64,000 bases of DNA from Terriglobia bacterium (GCA_020073545.1 JAIQEZ010000003.1:29579-93578), one strand, 5' to 3'; counted from the stretch's first letter, positions 1 to 9,722 are shown. Numbers and translations are program-made. Notes: generated by a model from the sequence alone, not told the origin.

Positions 1-291
1 TTCTTTTCTCCTCAGGCCCAACGACAAACCCAGGGTAGCATGAGGGTCGTGCCCCCCTTCAGAGGCCTCCCCGAAATGTTATCCGGAATTTGCATTGTGA
101 TTTCCTGCCCCCCTTAATATACAACAGACCGCCTCCGTGTGCAACGCTTCAACCCAGCTTCTCCACGCTGGGTGGCTCTAGCGGCCTCGGAGAAGGGGAG
201 TTGCGCCTCTCCCTGAGAATCAGAAAACCCGAAGCGGCGGTTTTTCCGATCGATTGCCCCGACACTCATCCTACCCGGAGAGTCCTGCCCG
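1..291. other. Gene-free left edge
   Basis: No convincing coding region is visible. The two short ORFs here do not resemble known proteins. The stretch lies downstream of the minus-strand efflux locus and contains a weak hairpin that could terminate it. Confidence 0.5.
224..246 (-). terminator. Possible weak terminator of the efflux operon
   Basis: On the minus strand a short inverted repeat (AAAACC ... GGTTTT, about nine loop bases) is followed by a T-rich run, about 45 bases after the aldolase stop codon. The stem is AT-rich and short, so this is only a tentative terminator. Confidence 0.3.
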
Positions 292-981
292 CTAGTCTTC
301 ATCGATGGCAGTTCTTCTTGCCGCGCGCGCGGCCAAATGGTCCCGGCCGGCCTTTACAAAGCCCAGGAACCGGCGGGCCAGTTCGCCAATCCGGTCCTGC
401 TGGCGACGGTGGATCGCGTCAGGAGGGATCAGTTCCCGGCCAACGCCGAGTGCTACTGCCCCCGCAAGGATAAAATTGGACGCATTCTGTTGATTCACGC
501 CCCCTGAGGCAATCAGGGGAATGTGAGGGAACATCCGATGGAGGGATCCTATGTAGTTTTCACCGCCAATCTGGGCGCACGGAACGACCTTGACGAAATC
601 CGCATTCGCCCCCCAGGCGGTGATAACCTCCGTGGGGGTTAGTGTCCCCGGAACCACGACGACACTCTGACTCACCGCGAACTCGATCACGGCAGGATGG
701 AGTCCGTCACAGGTCAAGAACTGTGCTCCGGCCTCAAGACAATGGAGTGCGCCTGCCGCGTGTGTCACACCGCCCGCCCCCACGACCATGCGGGGATGGT
801 TCTTCACCAGGTGCGAGATGACCTTGGTGGCTTGGGGCAGGGTCAGGGGGATTTCTATGACGACAATCCCTCCTTCCGCGACCGCCTGAGCGGCAAAAAG
901 GGCGTCCTCCTCCGAGGACACGCGAACCGCGGCAATAATGCCGGTTTCCTCGATCCAGCCCCTCACCGCGTGCTTCTTCAC
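292..981 (-). CDS. KDPG/KDPGal-type aldolase
   Basis: Class I aldolase of the Eda/DgoA family, which cleaves 2-keto-3-deoxy-6-phospho sugar acids to pyruvate and glyceraldehyde 3-phosphate in the cytoplasm. The Schiff-base lysine is in ADFVKVVP (about K131), the general-base glutamate in VIEIPLT (about E43), and PGTLTPTEV matches the phosphate-binding loop. The EIPL segment looks more like the phosphogalactonate aldolase DgoA than E. coli Eda, which has EVTLR there. I chose the GTG at 981 because it follows AGGAAATGACCAA and lies 17 bases after the TolC-type gene; the longer ORF would run into that gene. It is the last gene of a metal-efflux operon, an unusual place for a sugar-acid enzyme. 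The family call is firm; the substrate is inferred. Confidence 0.85.
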   Translation of the reverse strand: MKKHAVRGWIEETGIIAAVRVSSEEDALFAAQAVAEGGIVVIEIPLTLPQATKVISHLVKNHPRMVVGAGGVTHAAGALHCLEAGAQFLTCDGLHPAVIEFAVSQSVVVVPGTLTPTEVITAWGANADFVKVVPCAQIGGENYIGSLHRMFPHIPLIASGGVNQQNASNFILAGAVALGVGRELIPPDAIHRRQQDRIGELARRFLGFVKAGRDHLAARAARRTAIDED

Positions 982-998
982 TTGGTCATTTCCTTTCC

Positions 999-2291
999 TT
1001 ACGGAAGACTTCTGGTGCCCACCGCCTCGCGCAGTTGCTCCACCGCGAGAAGCCAAGCGGCAAGCGCCTGGCGATACGCAAGTTGTGTGGCGCGATAGCT
1101 GCGCTCGGCATCCAAAAAATCGAGCAGGCTGACGGCACCCCGCTGGTACGCGTATTCGCTGATGTCCCGGTCTTTCTTCGCCCGATCGAGATATCCCGAA
1201 CGGTAGAGCACCACGATCTTATCGCTGGTCTGAAGGTTTTCGTAGGCGTCTCGCACGTCGGTCATCACTTGATTGTTTGCCGACTTTTCCAATTCCTGGG
1301 ACTGCGTGACCGCATGGCGGGTCCGTGCAATTTCGCCCTGGTTGCGATCGAAAATGGGGAGCGGGACGCTCACATAAAAAGTAGTCGTGTTGATGCTGTT
1401 CACATGCGAGTAGTTGGCTTGCACCGTGACGTCCTGCTTCCCATTCGCCTTGGCCAGCAGGTATTGGCTGTTTGCCGCCGTGACCCCTTGCGTCGCCGCC
1501 TTAAGGTCCGGGCGTTGCTGGAGCGCCCTCAACTGGAGATCCTCGAGGTTGCCTTGCACCTTGTTGTATTCAAAGGTCCCCGCCACATCGTAGTTCGCCG
1601 GGACGGATTCGTACCCCAGCAAATTCCGTAGGTCCGAAAGTGCCTGAACCTTCGCGAGCTGAGCCTGCGAAACGTCGTTTTGGAACTGGAGCAGCTGCAG
1701 GTCAATTTTCAGATAGTCATCTTCGCTGATCGCACCTTTATTGTAACGTAGTTCGCTGATGTCGACGGTGCGCTGATAGCTTTGCAGGTCTTCTTGGGCC
1801 AGATCCAACGTCGATCCCGCGAGCTGTACGTTGACGAAGAGCGCGGCCACCTGAAAGGTCAAGGTGCGCTCGTTGTCTGCTACCAGTGACGTTGTGACGG
1901 CCGTCTGGTCCTTGGCAGCCTGAAGGCGGTGCTGACGTTTCTTGCCACGCTCGATCAGGTAGCTGAGGCCCAGGTCGGCCTCCGTTGAGTCGTGGAGGTA
2001 GGTGGAGTTAAAAGAGCCCGGTGCCAAAAATGGCAGGTATTCCCAGTCGGTGAAGAGCACGGGGTTCGGGCGTAGATTCGCTGTAATTTCCTGGTCCTGG
2101 CTCTGCTGGATCGTGGTGCGAGCGGCCAGCAAGCTATGGTTGTGCTGCAGCGCCAGTCGAATGGCGTCGTCAAGCGTGATCTTTATGGGGCCTTGAGCAA
2201 ATGCCGTGCCCGTCATCATGGCGAAGGCCATCCAACCGAGTACGCTGCGCCACCCCTTCCGTAAGGGGGAGTTCACAGATTTATGTCTCAT
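999..2291 (-). CDS. TolC-family outer-membrane efflux protein
   Basis: A 430-residue outer-membrane factor of the CzcC/CusC type that would form the exit duct of the tripartite pump encoded upstream. It has an N-terminal signal peptide ending near AFAQG, then two long alpha-helical hairpin repeats typical of the OEP fold, with LRNLLGYE and QRPDLKAA as recognisable family segments. The ATG overlaps the end of the RND pump gene by 11 bases, which implies translational coupling. No lipobox cysteine is visible in the signal peptide, unlike CusC itself. Length is normal for the family. Confidence 0.92.
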   Translation of the reverse strand: MRHKSVNSPLRKGWRSVLGWMAFAMMTGTAFAQGPIKITLDDAIRLALQHNHSLLAARTTIQQSQDQEITANLRPNPVLFTDWEYLPFLAPGSFNSTYLHDSTEADLGLSYLIERGKKRQHRLQAAKDQTAVTTSLVADNERTLTFQVAALFVNVQLAGSTLDLAQEDLQSYQRTVDISELRYNKGAISEDDYLKIDLQLLQFQNDVSQAQLAKVQALSDLRNLLGYESVPANYDVAGTFEYNKVQGNLEDLQLRALQQRPDLKAATQGVTAANSQYLLAKANGKQDVTVQANYSHVNSINTTTFYVSVPLPIFDRNQGEIARTRHAVTQSQELEKSANNQVMTDVRDAYENLQTSDKIVVLYRSGYLDRAKKDRDISEYAYQRGAVSLLDFLDAERSYRATQLAYRQALAAWLLAVEQLREAVGTRSLP

Positions 2292-5200
2292 GGGATTGCT
2301 CCGGGTCCGGGAGCTTGTCCGTGTCCCTCGCGACCCATACGTACAGCGTGGGCAAGATAAAGATGCTCATCGCAAGAGCGGCGATCAGCCCTCCCACGAT
2401 GACGATGGCGAATGGCCTCTGAGAATCGGATCCGATGGCGTGTGACATCGCCGCGGGTATCAGTCCAAAGGTTGCCACAAGCATGGTCATCATGATGGGA
2501 CGAAGTCTGAGGACTGCTCCCTCAATCGCGGACTCCACGATGGTGTAACCGCGAGCACGGAGCTGATTGATATACTCGAGCATGATGACGCCGGTCTGGA
2601 CGGAGACGCCAAAGAGCGCCAGGAACCCTACCCCTGAGGAGACACTGAAATGCGTGCCCGTCAGCAACAGGGCCAGTAAACCACCCAGGGGGGCCACAGT
2701 CACGACGCCAAGAATGAGAAAAGCCCACTTTGCCGAGCGGAACATCGTATAAAGAATAATGAAGATGGCGAGGATAGTTAACGGCACGATGACGGCCAGT
2801 CGCGCCTCGGCACGCTTTTCGCTCTCGTATTCTCCCGCCCACTCGAGGCGATAACCTGGTGGAAACTTCACCTTCTGATTGATCTGGTTGATGGCGTCTC
2901 CGACCGTGCTCCCCAGATCCCGTTCCCGGACGCTAAAGGTTACGGCCACGTAGCGGCTGTTTTGCTCACGGTAGATGTCATAGGCGCCATCCCGAACCTC
3001 CACCATGGTGAGCTGTGCCAGGGAGACTCGCTCTCCCGTCGGGGAAAGCAGGCGAATATTCGAGATTGCTTTCTGGTCCCTGCGATAGGGCTCCTGATAG
3101 CGCACGACCACATCGTATCGCTCCGGACCCTGAAGCACTTCACTCACAGCCTTCCCTCCCACGGCGGTCTCAATGGCGTCCTGGATGTCGGTGACGTTGA
3201 TCCCAAAGCGCGCTGCTGAGCGGCGGTCGACCGTGAAATTGAGATTCGGCTGGCCAACCAAACGATAGACCTTCAGATCCTTGATGCCGGGAATCTTCGA
3301 CATCACATCTGCCACCTCCTGGCCCTTCTCATCGAGAGTCCTCAGGTCGGTGCCGAGAAGCTTCGCTGCAAGGTGGCCCTTTGTGCCGCTCTCCGTTTCA
3401 CCCACGTTGTCTTCAATCGGCTGTGAGAAATTCCAGGTGGCTCCCGGGAGTTTTTCAAGCTCGCGATTCATTGCGGCGATCAACTCGTCTTTGTCTTGAC
3501 GAAACACCGGCCTCCATTGTTCCTTGGGCTTTAGGTCAACGAAATACTCCGTGTTCCCGAATCCTCCGGTGTCGGTTCCGTCGTCCGGCCGCCCTACCTC
3601 TGAAACGACTTTGATCACCTCCGGAAATGACGCCAGAATCAAACGAGTCTGGGTGGTAAAGCGCACGCCTTCCGTGAGGTTCGTGCTGGGCGCCAGGGTG
3701 CCACGCACCCAGATTGCGCCTTCGTCCAGATGCGGTAGGAACTCCGAACCAATGATTCCGCTGAAGCCCAAGAAGCCCGCTACCCCCAGGGCACCCAAAC
3801 CAACACCCACTGTGACCCAACGATGCTCAATGGCCCAGCGCAGTCGCCTTCGATAGAACTCAGTCAGAAAGGCCATGACTGGGTTGTGCGATTCCTTGAC
3901 CCCCTGGCGGAAAAACGCGCTTGCCAGAACAGGTGTAATGAGTATCGAAAACGTCATGGCACCGAGAAGAGCAAAGGCAACCGTCCAAGCCATGGGCCTG
4001 AATAACCTCCCCTCAACTCGCTGCAACGTGAAGATCGGCATATAGGCGGTAATAATGATCGCAATCGCATAGAAAACCGGGCGTTGAACCTCGTGAGCGG
4101 CCTCGCGGATGGTTTCTACGAGCGTTTTAGACCCAGTGCCGTTTTGGCGTCGGGTCATGTGCCGAACGATGTTCTCGACCATAACTACTGCGCCGTCCAC
4201 GACCATGCCGAAATCCAGTGCGCCCAGAGAGAGAAGATTGGCGGGAATTTTGCTCAGATCGAGCCAAATAGAGGCAAACAGCAAAGAGAATGGAATTGTG
4301 CACGCGACGATAAGCGCCGCGCGAACATTCAAAAGAAACAGGAAGAGGATGATCGTCACCAGGACCATCCCTTCGGTCAGGTTATGCAACACCGTGTGCA
4401 GGGTGAAATGAAGAAGATCGCTACGATCGATCATCGGCTCCATCTTCACACCGGGAGGAAGGATGTGGTCGTTGAGTTCTTTCACCTTCGCGTGAAGTGC
4501 CACAAGCGTTGGCGTTGCATCGGCGCCCTTGCGCATCATCACCTGGGCGAAGATGACGTCGTCGTTGTCGACGATTTTTCCGTCGGCACGAAGGATGGCC
4601 TTACCTTCGTGTCCCAATCGAACTTTTGGAGCCTGGGTTACCTCCGCGATGTCCTTCACCCGAAGAGCTGTCCCTGACTTGGTCGTTAGGACGGTCTGCT
4701 CGATGTCTTTCACATTAGTGAAGAGTCCGATCGTGCGGACATTCATCTGCTGTAAGCCGACCTCCACAAAGCTGCCGCCGGCGTTCACGTTGTTACTGGC
4801 CAACTGCTGCTCCACCTGGCCGATACTCAACCCGTAAGACACCAATTTGTTCGGATCGACGCGAACCTGATACTCCCGCGTAGTGCCACCGAAGGTGCTC
4901 ACGTCGACGATATCCGGGACGGATTTGAGTTCCTTTACGATGGTCCAGTCCTGGATGGACCTTAGATCCATGAGGTCGATCTTGGGATTGGTGCTTTTCA
5001 GCGAGTACCAGTAGATCTGGCCAACTGTGCTCCAGTCCGTACCCATGGAGGGCTGAATGCCTGGAGGCAGATCCGCTTGATTCAGCCTTTCCAGAACCTT
5101 TTGCCGGTTCCAGTCGTTGTCCGACTGGTCGTCGAAGATCATGATCACAAAGGAGAGGCCGAAAATGGACTCGGATCGGAGATGCGAGAGATGAGGAATC

Positions 5201-5424
5201 CCGTTCATCTGAATTTCAATGGGGATTGTTACCTGTTGCTCTACCTCCTCTGCCGCCCGACCCGGCCACTGGGTAATGACCGTCACATAGTTGTCCGCGA
5301 TGTCGGGATACGCTTCTACGGGCAGGTTGTGGAAGGAGATCGCACCCCAACCGAGCAATAAAAGTGCAAGCGATATCACCACGAATTTGTTGTTTAACGC
5401 AAAGTCTACAAGCGTGCGAATCAT
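2281..5424 (-). CDS. Heavy-metal RND efflux pump (CzcA/CusA family)
   Basis: A 1047-residue inner-membrane proton/metal antiporter, the usual length for HME-RND pumps. The N-terminus has the first transmembrane helix followed by LPVEAYPDI, a hallmark of the heavy-metal branch. The charged TM4 motif DFGMVVDGAVVMVENIVRH supplies the proton-relay aspartate and glutamate. Two large periplasmic loops separate the two six-helix halves, and the C-terminus ends after the GVIMLEYI and LRPIMMTM helices. It follows the membrane-fusion gene by 38 bases and overlaps the TolC-type gene. The metal specificity (Co/Zn/Cd versus Cu/Ag) cannot be decided by eye. Confidence 0.96.
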   Translation of the reverse strand: MIRTLVDFALNNKFVVISLALLLLGWGAISFHNLPVEAYPDIADNYVTVITQWPGRAAEEVEQQVTIPIEIQMNGIPHLSHLRSESIFGLSFVIMIFDDQSDNDWNRQKVLERLNQADLPPGIQPSMGTDWSTVGQIYWYSLKSTNPKIDLMDLRSIQDWTIVKELKSVPDIVDVSTFGGTTREYQVRVDPNKLVSYGLSIGQVEQQLASNNVNAGGSFVEVGLQQMNVRTIGLFTNVKDIEQTVLTTKSGTALRVKDIAEVTQAPKVRLGHEGKAILRADGKIVDNDDVIFAQVMMRKGADATPTLVALHAKVKELNDHILPPGVKMEPMIDRSDLLHFTLHTVLHNLTEGMVLVTIILFLFLLNVRAALIVACTIPFSLLFASIWLDLSKIPANLLSLGALDFGMVVDGAVVMVENIVRHMTRRQNGTGSKTLVETIREAAHEVQRPVFYAIAIIITAYMPIFTLQRVEGRLFRPMAWTVAFALLGAMTFSILITPVLASAFFRQGVKESHNPVMAFLTEFYRRRLRWAIEHRWVTVGVGLGALGVAGFLGFSGIIGSEFLPHLDEGAIWVRGTLAPSTNLTEGVRFTTQTRLILASFPEVIKVVSEVGRPDDGTDTGGFGNTEYFVDLKPKEQWRPVFRQDKDELIAAMNRELEKLPGATWNFSQPIEDNVGETESGTKGHLAAKLLGTDLRTLDEKGQEVADVMSKIPGIKDLKVYRLVGQPNLNFTVDRRSAARFGINVTDIQDAIETAVGGKAVSEVLQGPERYDVVVRYQEPYRRDQKAISNIRLLSPTGERVSLAQLTMVEVRDGAYDIYREQNSRYVAVTFSVRERDLGSTVGDAINQINQKVKFPPGYRLEWAGEYESEKRAEARLAVIVPLTILAIFIILYTMFRSAKWAFLILGVVTVAPLGGLLALLLTGTHFSVSSGVGFLALFGVSVQTGVIMLEYINQLRARGYTIVESAIEGAVLRLRPIMMTMLVATFGLIPAAMSHAIGSDSQRPFAIVIVGGLIAALAMSIFILPTLYVWVARDTDKLPDPEQSHET

Positions 5425-5462
5425 TTTCTATCCCCGGTCGAAACTTCCTGTTCCTAACACCC

Positions 5463-6602
5463 TCACTGAATATCGATGGTGTTCTGCAGTACGATTGCGT
5501 TTGAGACAACCTGCTGGCCCGGTTCCAGTCCGGACTTAACCTCTTGCATCTGGTTGGGCAATAGGTCGCCGCTAACGATTTCCACGCGGCGAAACCTTCT
5601 ATCCGGCGCGGGCACAAAAACCCAGTCTCGGTCATGCAGATGCATGATCGCGGTAGCCGGAACCTCCGTGTGCATCTCCTTCGTCCGGCCATGGAACTTG
5701 GCCGTCACGAACATGCCCATGCGCATCATTCCAGGATTCTGCACCTCTATGCGGACCTTTGCGGTTCGAATATTGGGATCGAGAATCGCTCCAATGTTGC
5801 TGACATGACCTGTAAACATCCTGTCCGGATAGGCGTTCAGAGTGATTTCGGCCGCGTCGTCAACGTGGACGTTCGGAAGATCGTTTTCGTAAACGTCGCA
5901 GACCACCCAAACGTATGACAGGTCAGAAATTGTAAAAGGGCTGGTGCCTAAAGCCTGCACCCCCGCCGCATTCGTGACTTGTTGGTCGGTGATCACTCCC
6001 GAGACCGGCGCGTTGATGTCCACAACGTTGTTCAGCCGATTGGGGTCGTCGCCGAGCAAGCGGAGATGCTCAGCCGTGGTTTCGAGGTCGACCTTGGCCT
6101 TGTCTTCGGCGTCCTGGACGACCTCAAGATCGCTCTTCGAAATGGCGCCGTGCGCGCACAGATCGTTAGCGCGTTCCAGTTGCGCGCGCGCCAGGACCTC
6201 GTCGGCCACAGCCTTCCGGTAGTCAGAATAGCCGCTGGAGACATCGTCGCTTCGAACGCGCAGCAACAACTGGCCCTTTTGCACCGTATCGCCGAGCCGC
6301 GCGTAAATCCCCACCACGCGGCCGGAAGCCAGCGAGATGACAGGAACGTTCCTAGCGATATCGGGGTTTACCGTGCCCGTGACCACTAACTCCGAGGATG
6401 TAGCCCGCGCGATTGCGGCGGCGAGCGGATACTGCTCAGGATGGTCTACGGTTAAGAAGCTGACGTCCACGCCGGGAACGACTTGGGCGGGAGGTGGCGC
6501 CTCCGCCGCCTGATCTCCGTGCGCTCGGCTGCAGCCGCCAAGAGTCAGGAGGGAAGGGATAGAGATGAGGAGAAGACTAATTTTCAGGCCTTGGCTTTTC
6601 AT
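5463..6602 (-). CDS. RND periplasmic adaptor (membrane-fusion) lipoprotein
   Basis: Membrane-fusion subunit of the CzcB/CusB type, linking the RND pump to the TolC-type duct. A lipoprotein signal ends in LTLGGC, so the cysteine (about residue 24) is probably lipidated. It is followed by a biotinyl-lipoyl-like half (VISLASGRVVGIYARLGDTVQKGQLL), a helical hairpin, the second lipoyl half (INAPVSGVITDQQV) and beta-barrel segments (NIRTAKVRIEVQNPGMMRMGMFV). The ORF track starts at a TTG at 6614; I prefer the ATG at 6602, which still gives a complete lipoprotein signal, although a GGAGG sits close to the TTG. It is co-directional with the pump. Confidence 0.93.
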   Translation of the reverse strand: MKSQGLKISLLLISIPSLLTLGGCSRAHGDQAAEAPPPAQVVPGVDVSFLTVDHPEQYPLAAAIARATSSELVVTGTVNPDIARNVPVISLASGRVVGIYARLGDTVQKGQLLLRVRSDDVSSGYSDYRKAVADEVLARAQLERANDLCAHGAISKSDLEVVQDAEDKAKVDLETTAEHLRLLGDDPNRLNNVVDINAPVSGVITDQQVTNAAGVQALGTSPFTISDLSYVWVVCDVYENDLPNVHVDDAAEITLNAYPDRMFTGHVSNIGAILDPNIRTAKVRIEVQNPGMMRMGMFVTAKFHGRTKEMHTEVPATAIMHLHDRDWVFVPAPDRRFRRVEIVSGDLLPNQMQEVKSGLEPGQQVVSNAIVLQNTIDIQ

Positions 6603-6780
6603 AAGGAAGTCCAATCCGCCTCCGAAATCACTCGAACGCTCCCGGCAATCCAGGCGGTAGTGTTCCTCCGAGGCGCAGGGCGATACGCCCAGTTCATAGG
6701 TGAGGGGATTACCGTTGCGGCTGCCCCAAAGCCCGGACCTTGCGTTCGAAGATAGGCACGCGAACTCATCTAATCAGCCC

Positions 6781-8880
6781 CTAGAACTTGACCATTATGG
6801 CAAGTCTGAGGCTTGCTTCGTTCTTCCGAAGATCCGGGAACCAGACACTGCCCAGCCCACCGCCGCAAGCCGCTTCCGCAGCCCCGAGGTCCGATGTCCC
6901 CGACGCGGCACCGCTACTGCAGGCATAAAACTGGGGAGAACCGTTATTGCCGCCAGGAGGCGTAATCCCACCTCGGCCCGACCAATACGGCACATCCGAG
7001 TGGCGATAACCATATTCCGCGCGGAAAGTAATGTACTGTTTGGGCATGTAATCGAAAGTTACCGTGCCGTCCCAGGCATGGAAGCTGGAGCCGGGATTCG
7101 CTGGAAAGTAGGGCGATCCGGAGATAGCATCCGCTCCATTAATGGGCGGGAGCAGTGTAAGATAGCGCCCCGGATTGCTCATCTGGCCGCCGCCGAGCGT
7201 TATGCCGTACAGGTCCTTTTTGAACCAGAAGCGGTTGTACGCCATCCAACCCAGAAAGGCCTGCTTGGGGCCACCTTTCCCGCCGTGGCAACTCACCCCT
7301 CCACCGTATTCACATCCCAGGTCGCCCGTAAAGGAGAACGCCATCTTGTCGAGGGTTTTCTTCGGTCTGTCATAATATTTGACCTCGATGCTGTCGTCGG
7401 TGTGCAGGCGCGAGCGGCCGATCAGACCCAGCGTGTCTTCGCCCATGCCGTAATTGTTGAAGACCGTCGAAAGCCACGGCTTCGGACGCCACAAAATCTG
7501 CCCTCCCAGGCCCGGTGTGGTGCCGAACCTGGCATAGGATTGCCATCCGTTGATGAACCATGGCTCAATTTTCAGCTTGTCGGTGGGGAACCACTGCACC
7601 CGCACGCCATTGAAAAACCATGGGGTGTTCGAGGAAACATACGAGGGTTGGTAAGCCCAGTTATCGAAGTTGTAATAGCTGAAAAGGCCGATGTACGACA
7701 CGAAGATTCCGGCGTCGAGGTTCAGCCCATGGTTTACGTTGAAGTGGTACCCGCCATAGGCCTCCGATACGTATTTGTAGGCGCCGCGGAGGTCCCATTG
7801 GCCTCGTCCGGGGCTGGCGTCGTTCCGTGGCGTCGTGACGGCAAACATGCCAAACATGGTCAGGACCCTGCCGCGAACGTTTTGCCAGTGGAAATCGCCG
7901 CCGAAGCTGATCTGCTCCACCTGGACTTCGTTGGACCGGAAGATCTCGCTCGACCCGCCAATCGTGTCATCTTTCGGATGATTGAAACTACTCACAAAGT
8001 GAGTGTCGAATCTGATTTCCGGAGTGAAGAATTTCGAATCGAACACGACGTCTTTGTTGCGGGCGGTGCCGTTTAGCCAAGTCCAGTCCGCGTACGCAAA
8101 AGGCTCAGCCTTGGCTGGCTTCTCGGGTTTGGTCTCTGCACCTGCCGTTTGCACAGCGACAGCGGCGAGGGAAGCCCCGGCTGGCTTGGCGGCCGCTGTC
8201 CCCGGCATGGGGGTGATTGAAAGCACATTGGGGTTCTCTGTCGGCGGCAAGGCTGCAGGTCCATCCAGTGAAGCTACGAGTACGGGCATTGCCGGGGCAG
8301 CAGCCTGGGTGGCCCCTTTGTCTGGTCGAACCATAGGCGTGGGCTGAGTCGGGATTGAAGCCTGAGTGACCTCCTTAGCCTCTTTGGCTTCCATAGCCGC
8401 CAGCCGTTGCTCCAATCGGTCGATGCGATCGAGCAGTTGTTTTTCCCGCTCGGTCAGCGATGTCCTGTCCGAGTTCCCGGTCACTGCGGGCGAGGACGGC
8501 TCACTCGACGCCTTGGAACCGTTTGTTGATGCGAGGGTAATATCATTGTGAAGACTCTGCCCAGCCGCGAGTGCTACCGTCGTCGCTGGCGAGCTCCCGA
8601 CTCCTTCTTTCTTCGCTGTCAATTGGTAATGTCCTGGTGTAAGGTTTTCGGCGATAAAGGCTCCGTCGCTTCCACTGACCACCGTGCGATCCGTGGTTTC
8701 TTCCACGCTGTGCAGAACAACCTGCACTTCTGGCAGTGGCAGCCCACTACGGTTTCTAGTGACCCCACGAATATCGCCGAACGTCGATTGGCCGAAGGCG
8801 GCGGCACCGGACAACTGCACGGCAACCTGGAACGCGATGCAGGCCGGCAAAAGCACGGTAAGTAGCAGTTTGCGATTCAT
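6781..8880 (-). CDS. Porin-like barrel with N-terminal carboxypeptidase-regulatory-like domain
   Basis: About 699 residues. The ATG at 8880 follows AAGGGAGA at good spacing and begins a clean signal peptide (MNRKLLLTVLLPACIAF); the upstream extension in the ORF track lacks these. After the signal comes a carboxypeptidase-D regulatory-like beta sandwich (GDIRGVTRNRSGLPLPEVQVVLHS). A short coiled coil (EREKQLLDRIDRLEQRLAAMEAKEAKEV) and an Ala/Pro-rich linker follow, and then a long region rich in aromatic and amphipathic strands that looks like an outer-membrane porin barrel. It lies upstream of the efflux genes on the same strand, with a gap of about 180 bases, and may supply an outer-membrane route for the same stress response. 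Substrate unknown. Confidence 0.75.
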   Translation of the reverse strand: MNRKLLLTVLLPACIAFQVAVQLSGAAAFGQSTFGDIRGVTRNRSGLPLPEVQVVLHSVEETTDRTVVSGSDGAFIAENLTPGHYQLTAKKEGVGSSPATTVALAAGQSLHNDITLASTNGSKASSEPSSPAVTGNSDRTSLTEREKQLLDRIDRLEQRLAAMEAKEAKEVTQASIPTQPTPMVRPDKGATQAAAPAMPVLVASLDGPAALPPTENPNVLSITPMPGTAAAKPAGASLAAVAVQTAGAETKPEKPAKAEPFAYADWTWLNGTARNKDVVFDSKFFTPEIRFDTHFVSSFNHPKDDTIGGSSEIFRSNEVQVEQISFGGDFHWQNVRGRVLTMFGMFAVTTPRNDASPGRGQWDLRGAYKYVSEAYGGYHFNVNHGLNLDAGIFVSYIGLFSYYNFDNWAYQPSYVSSNTPWFFNGVRVQWFPTDKLKIEPWFINGWQSYARFGTTPGLGGQILWRPKPWLSTVFNNYGMGEDTLGLIGRSRLHTDDSIEVKYYDRPKKTLDKMAFSFTGDLGCEYGGGVSCHGGKGGPKQAFLGWMAYNRFWFKKDLYGITLGGGQMSNPGRYLTLLPPINGADAISGSPYFPANPGSSFHAWDGTVTFDYMPKQYITFRAEYGYRHSDVPYWSGRGGITPPGGNNGSPQFYACSSGAASGTSDLGAAEAACGGGLGSVWFPDLRKNEASLRLAIMVKF

Positions 8881-9005
8881 AGAGTGGTCTCCCTTTTGGA
8901 TTTCCAGTGGATGCGAGCCAGACCTAACCCTGGCGTGATCGGACTCGCCGGGTTTGTGCTGCAAAGCCCGACTTCGACGGTTGTCTCGAGATGTAACGCT
9001 CTCCT

Positions 9006-9395
9006 TCACTTCTGGGTGCTCCTTTCAGCTTCCTTGGCTTGTTCCAAGTGCTTTGCAGCTTTTGCCAAGGCTTGGTCTGATGCCCATTGGTAATAATCCG
9101 CGAGTTGGTTGGCGTTCTGGTAAGGGGTGGGATACTTCTTCGGATAGTTATTCGCATGTTCCAAGTAGTAGTTGGCCAGGTCTTGTTCTTGCTTTGCTTT
9201 TTCCCGGAGATTTTTTGCCTCTTCCTGAAAGTAGGCGGCGATGCGCTGATGATCTTCTGGAGTTCTAGCGGTCTTGAGAGCAGACCTCAGCTCTTTTTTG
9301 TTTGCAATCGCCTGGGGTGCGGGAAGACTCCAAGCGATTCCGGCATAAACCAACATCACAGTCACAAACATTCGGAAGGTCAAATTGATAAACAT
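9006..9395 (-). CDS. Small secreted helical protein at head of efflux locus
   Basis: A 129-residue protein I do not recognise. The first roughly 30 residues form a signal peptide (MFVTVMLVYAGIAWSLPAPQA). The rest is strongly helical and charged with many Ala, Glu, Lys, Asn and Gln residues (EDHQRIAAYFQEEAKNLREKAKQEQ) and several Tyr, and would suit a periplasmic helical bundle. It is the first gene of the minus-strand run leading into the porin and RND genes, so a role in metal stress is plausible but inferred. It has no obvious His/Met metal-binding clusters. Confidence 0.65.
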   Translation of the reverse strand: MFINLTFRMFVTVMLVYAGIAWSLPAPQAIANKKELRSALKTARTPEDHQRIAAYFQEEAKNLREKAKQEQDLANYYLEHANNYPKKYPTPYQNANQLADYYQWASDQALAKAAKHLEQAKEAERSTQK

Positions 9396-9722
9396 CTCCG
9401 TGGTCCTTTCCTCGGGCCCTCTCCGCGGACATCACTCCAGTCCCTCGCCCGGACGTGCCTCGCGTGACATCGAACGAACGGCAAATATCAAGGAGCCTCT
9501 GGCAGAGCCTTTTTCCGTCACTGCCTCCGCGAGTTTGCTGCGAGCCCTCATAGGTGAAGAGTAGGAGGTTTCTCATAAAGAAGGCATAGAGAAGAAATAA
9601 GGATTCTGCAAAGAGAACATAAATTGTTTGTAGGGTGGGGGACTCTTTTGACGTGACCGGGGAGGGTGTCCCAGGGGCCACTGGAGGTAAATGGCGAGTC
9701 GAGAATCCAAACACTCAGAAGC
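9396..9722. other. Upstream region of efflux locus, no gene seen
   Basis: The 330 bases between the small secreted protein and tRNA-Asp contain no convincing gene; ORFs here lack family features. The promoter of the efflux locus should lie here, but I see no clear -35/-10 pair or metal-regulator operator. Confidence 0.45.

Noticed and set aside
6700-8076. 458-codon plus-strand ORF
   Set aside because: It is antisense to the porin-like gene, which has a signal peptide, ribosome-binding site and domain structure; the ORF has none.
9265-9714. 149-codon minus-strand ORF upstream of the efflux locus
   Set aside because: It overlaps the small secreted protein in another frame and lacks a signal peptide, motif or good start.
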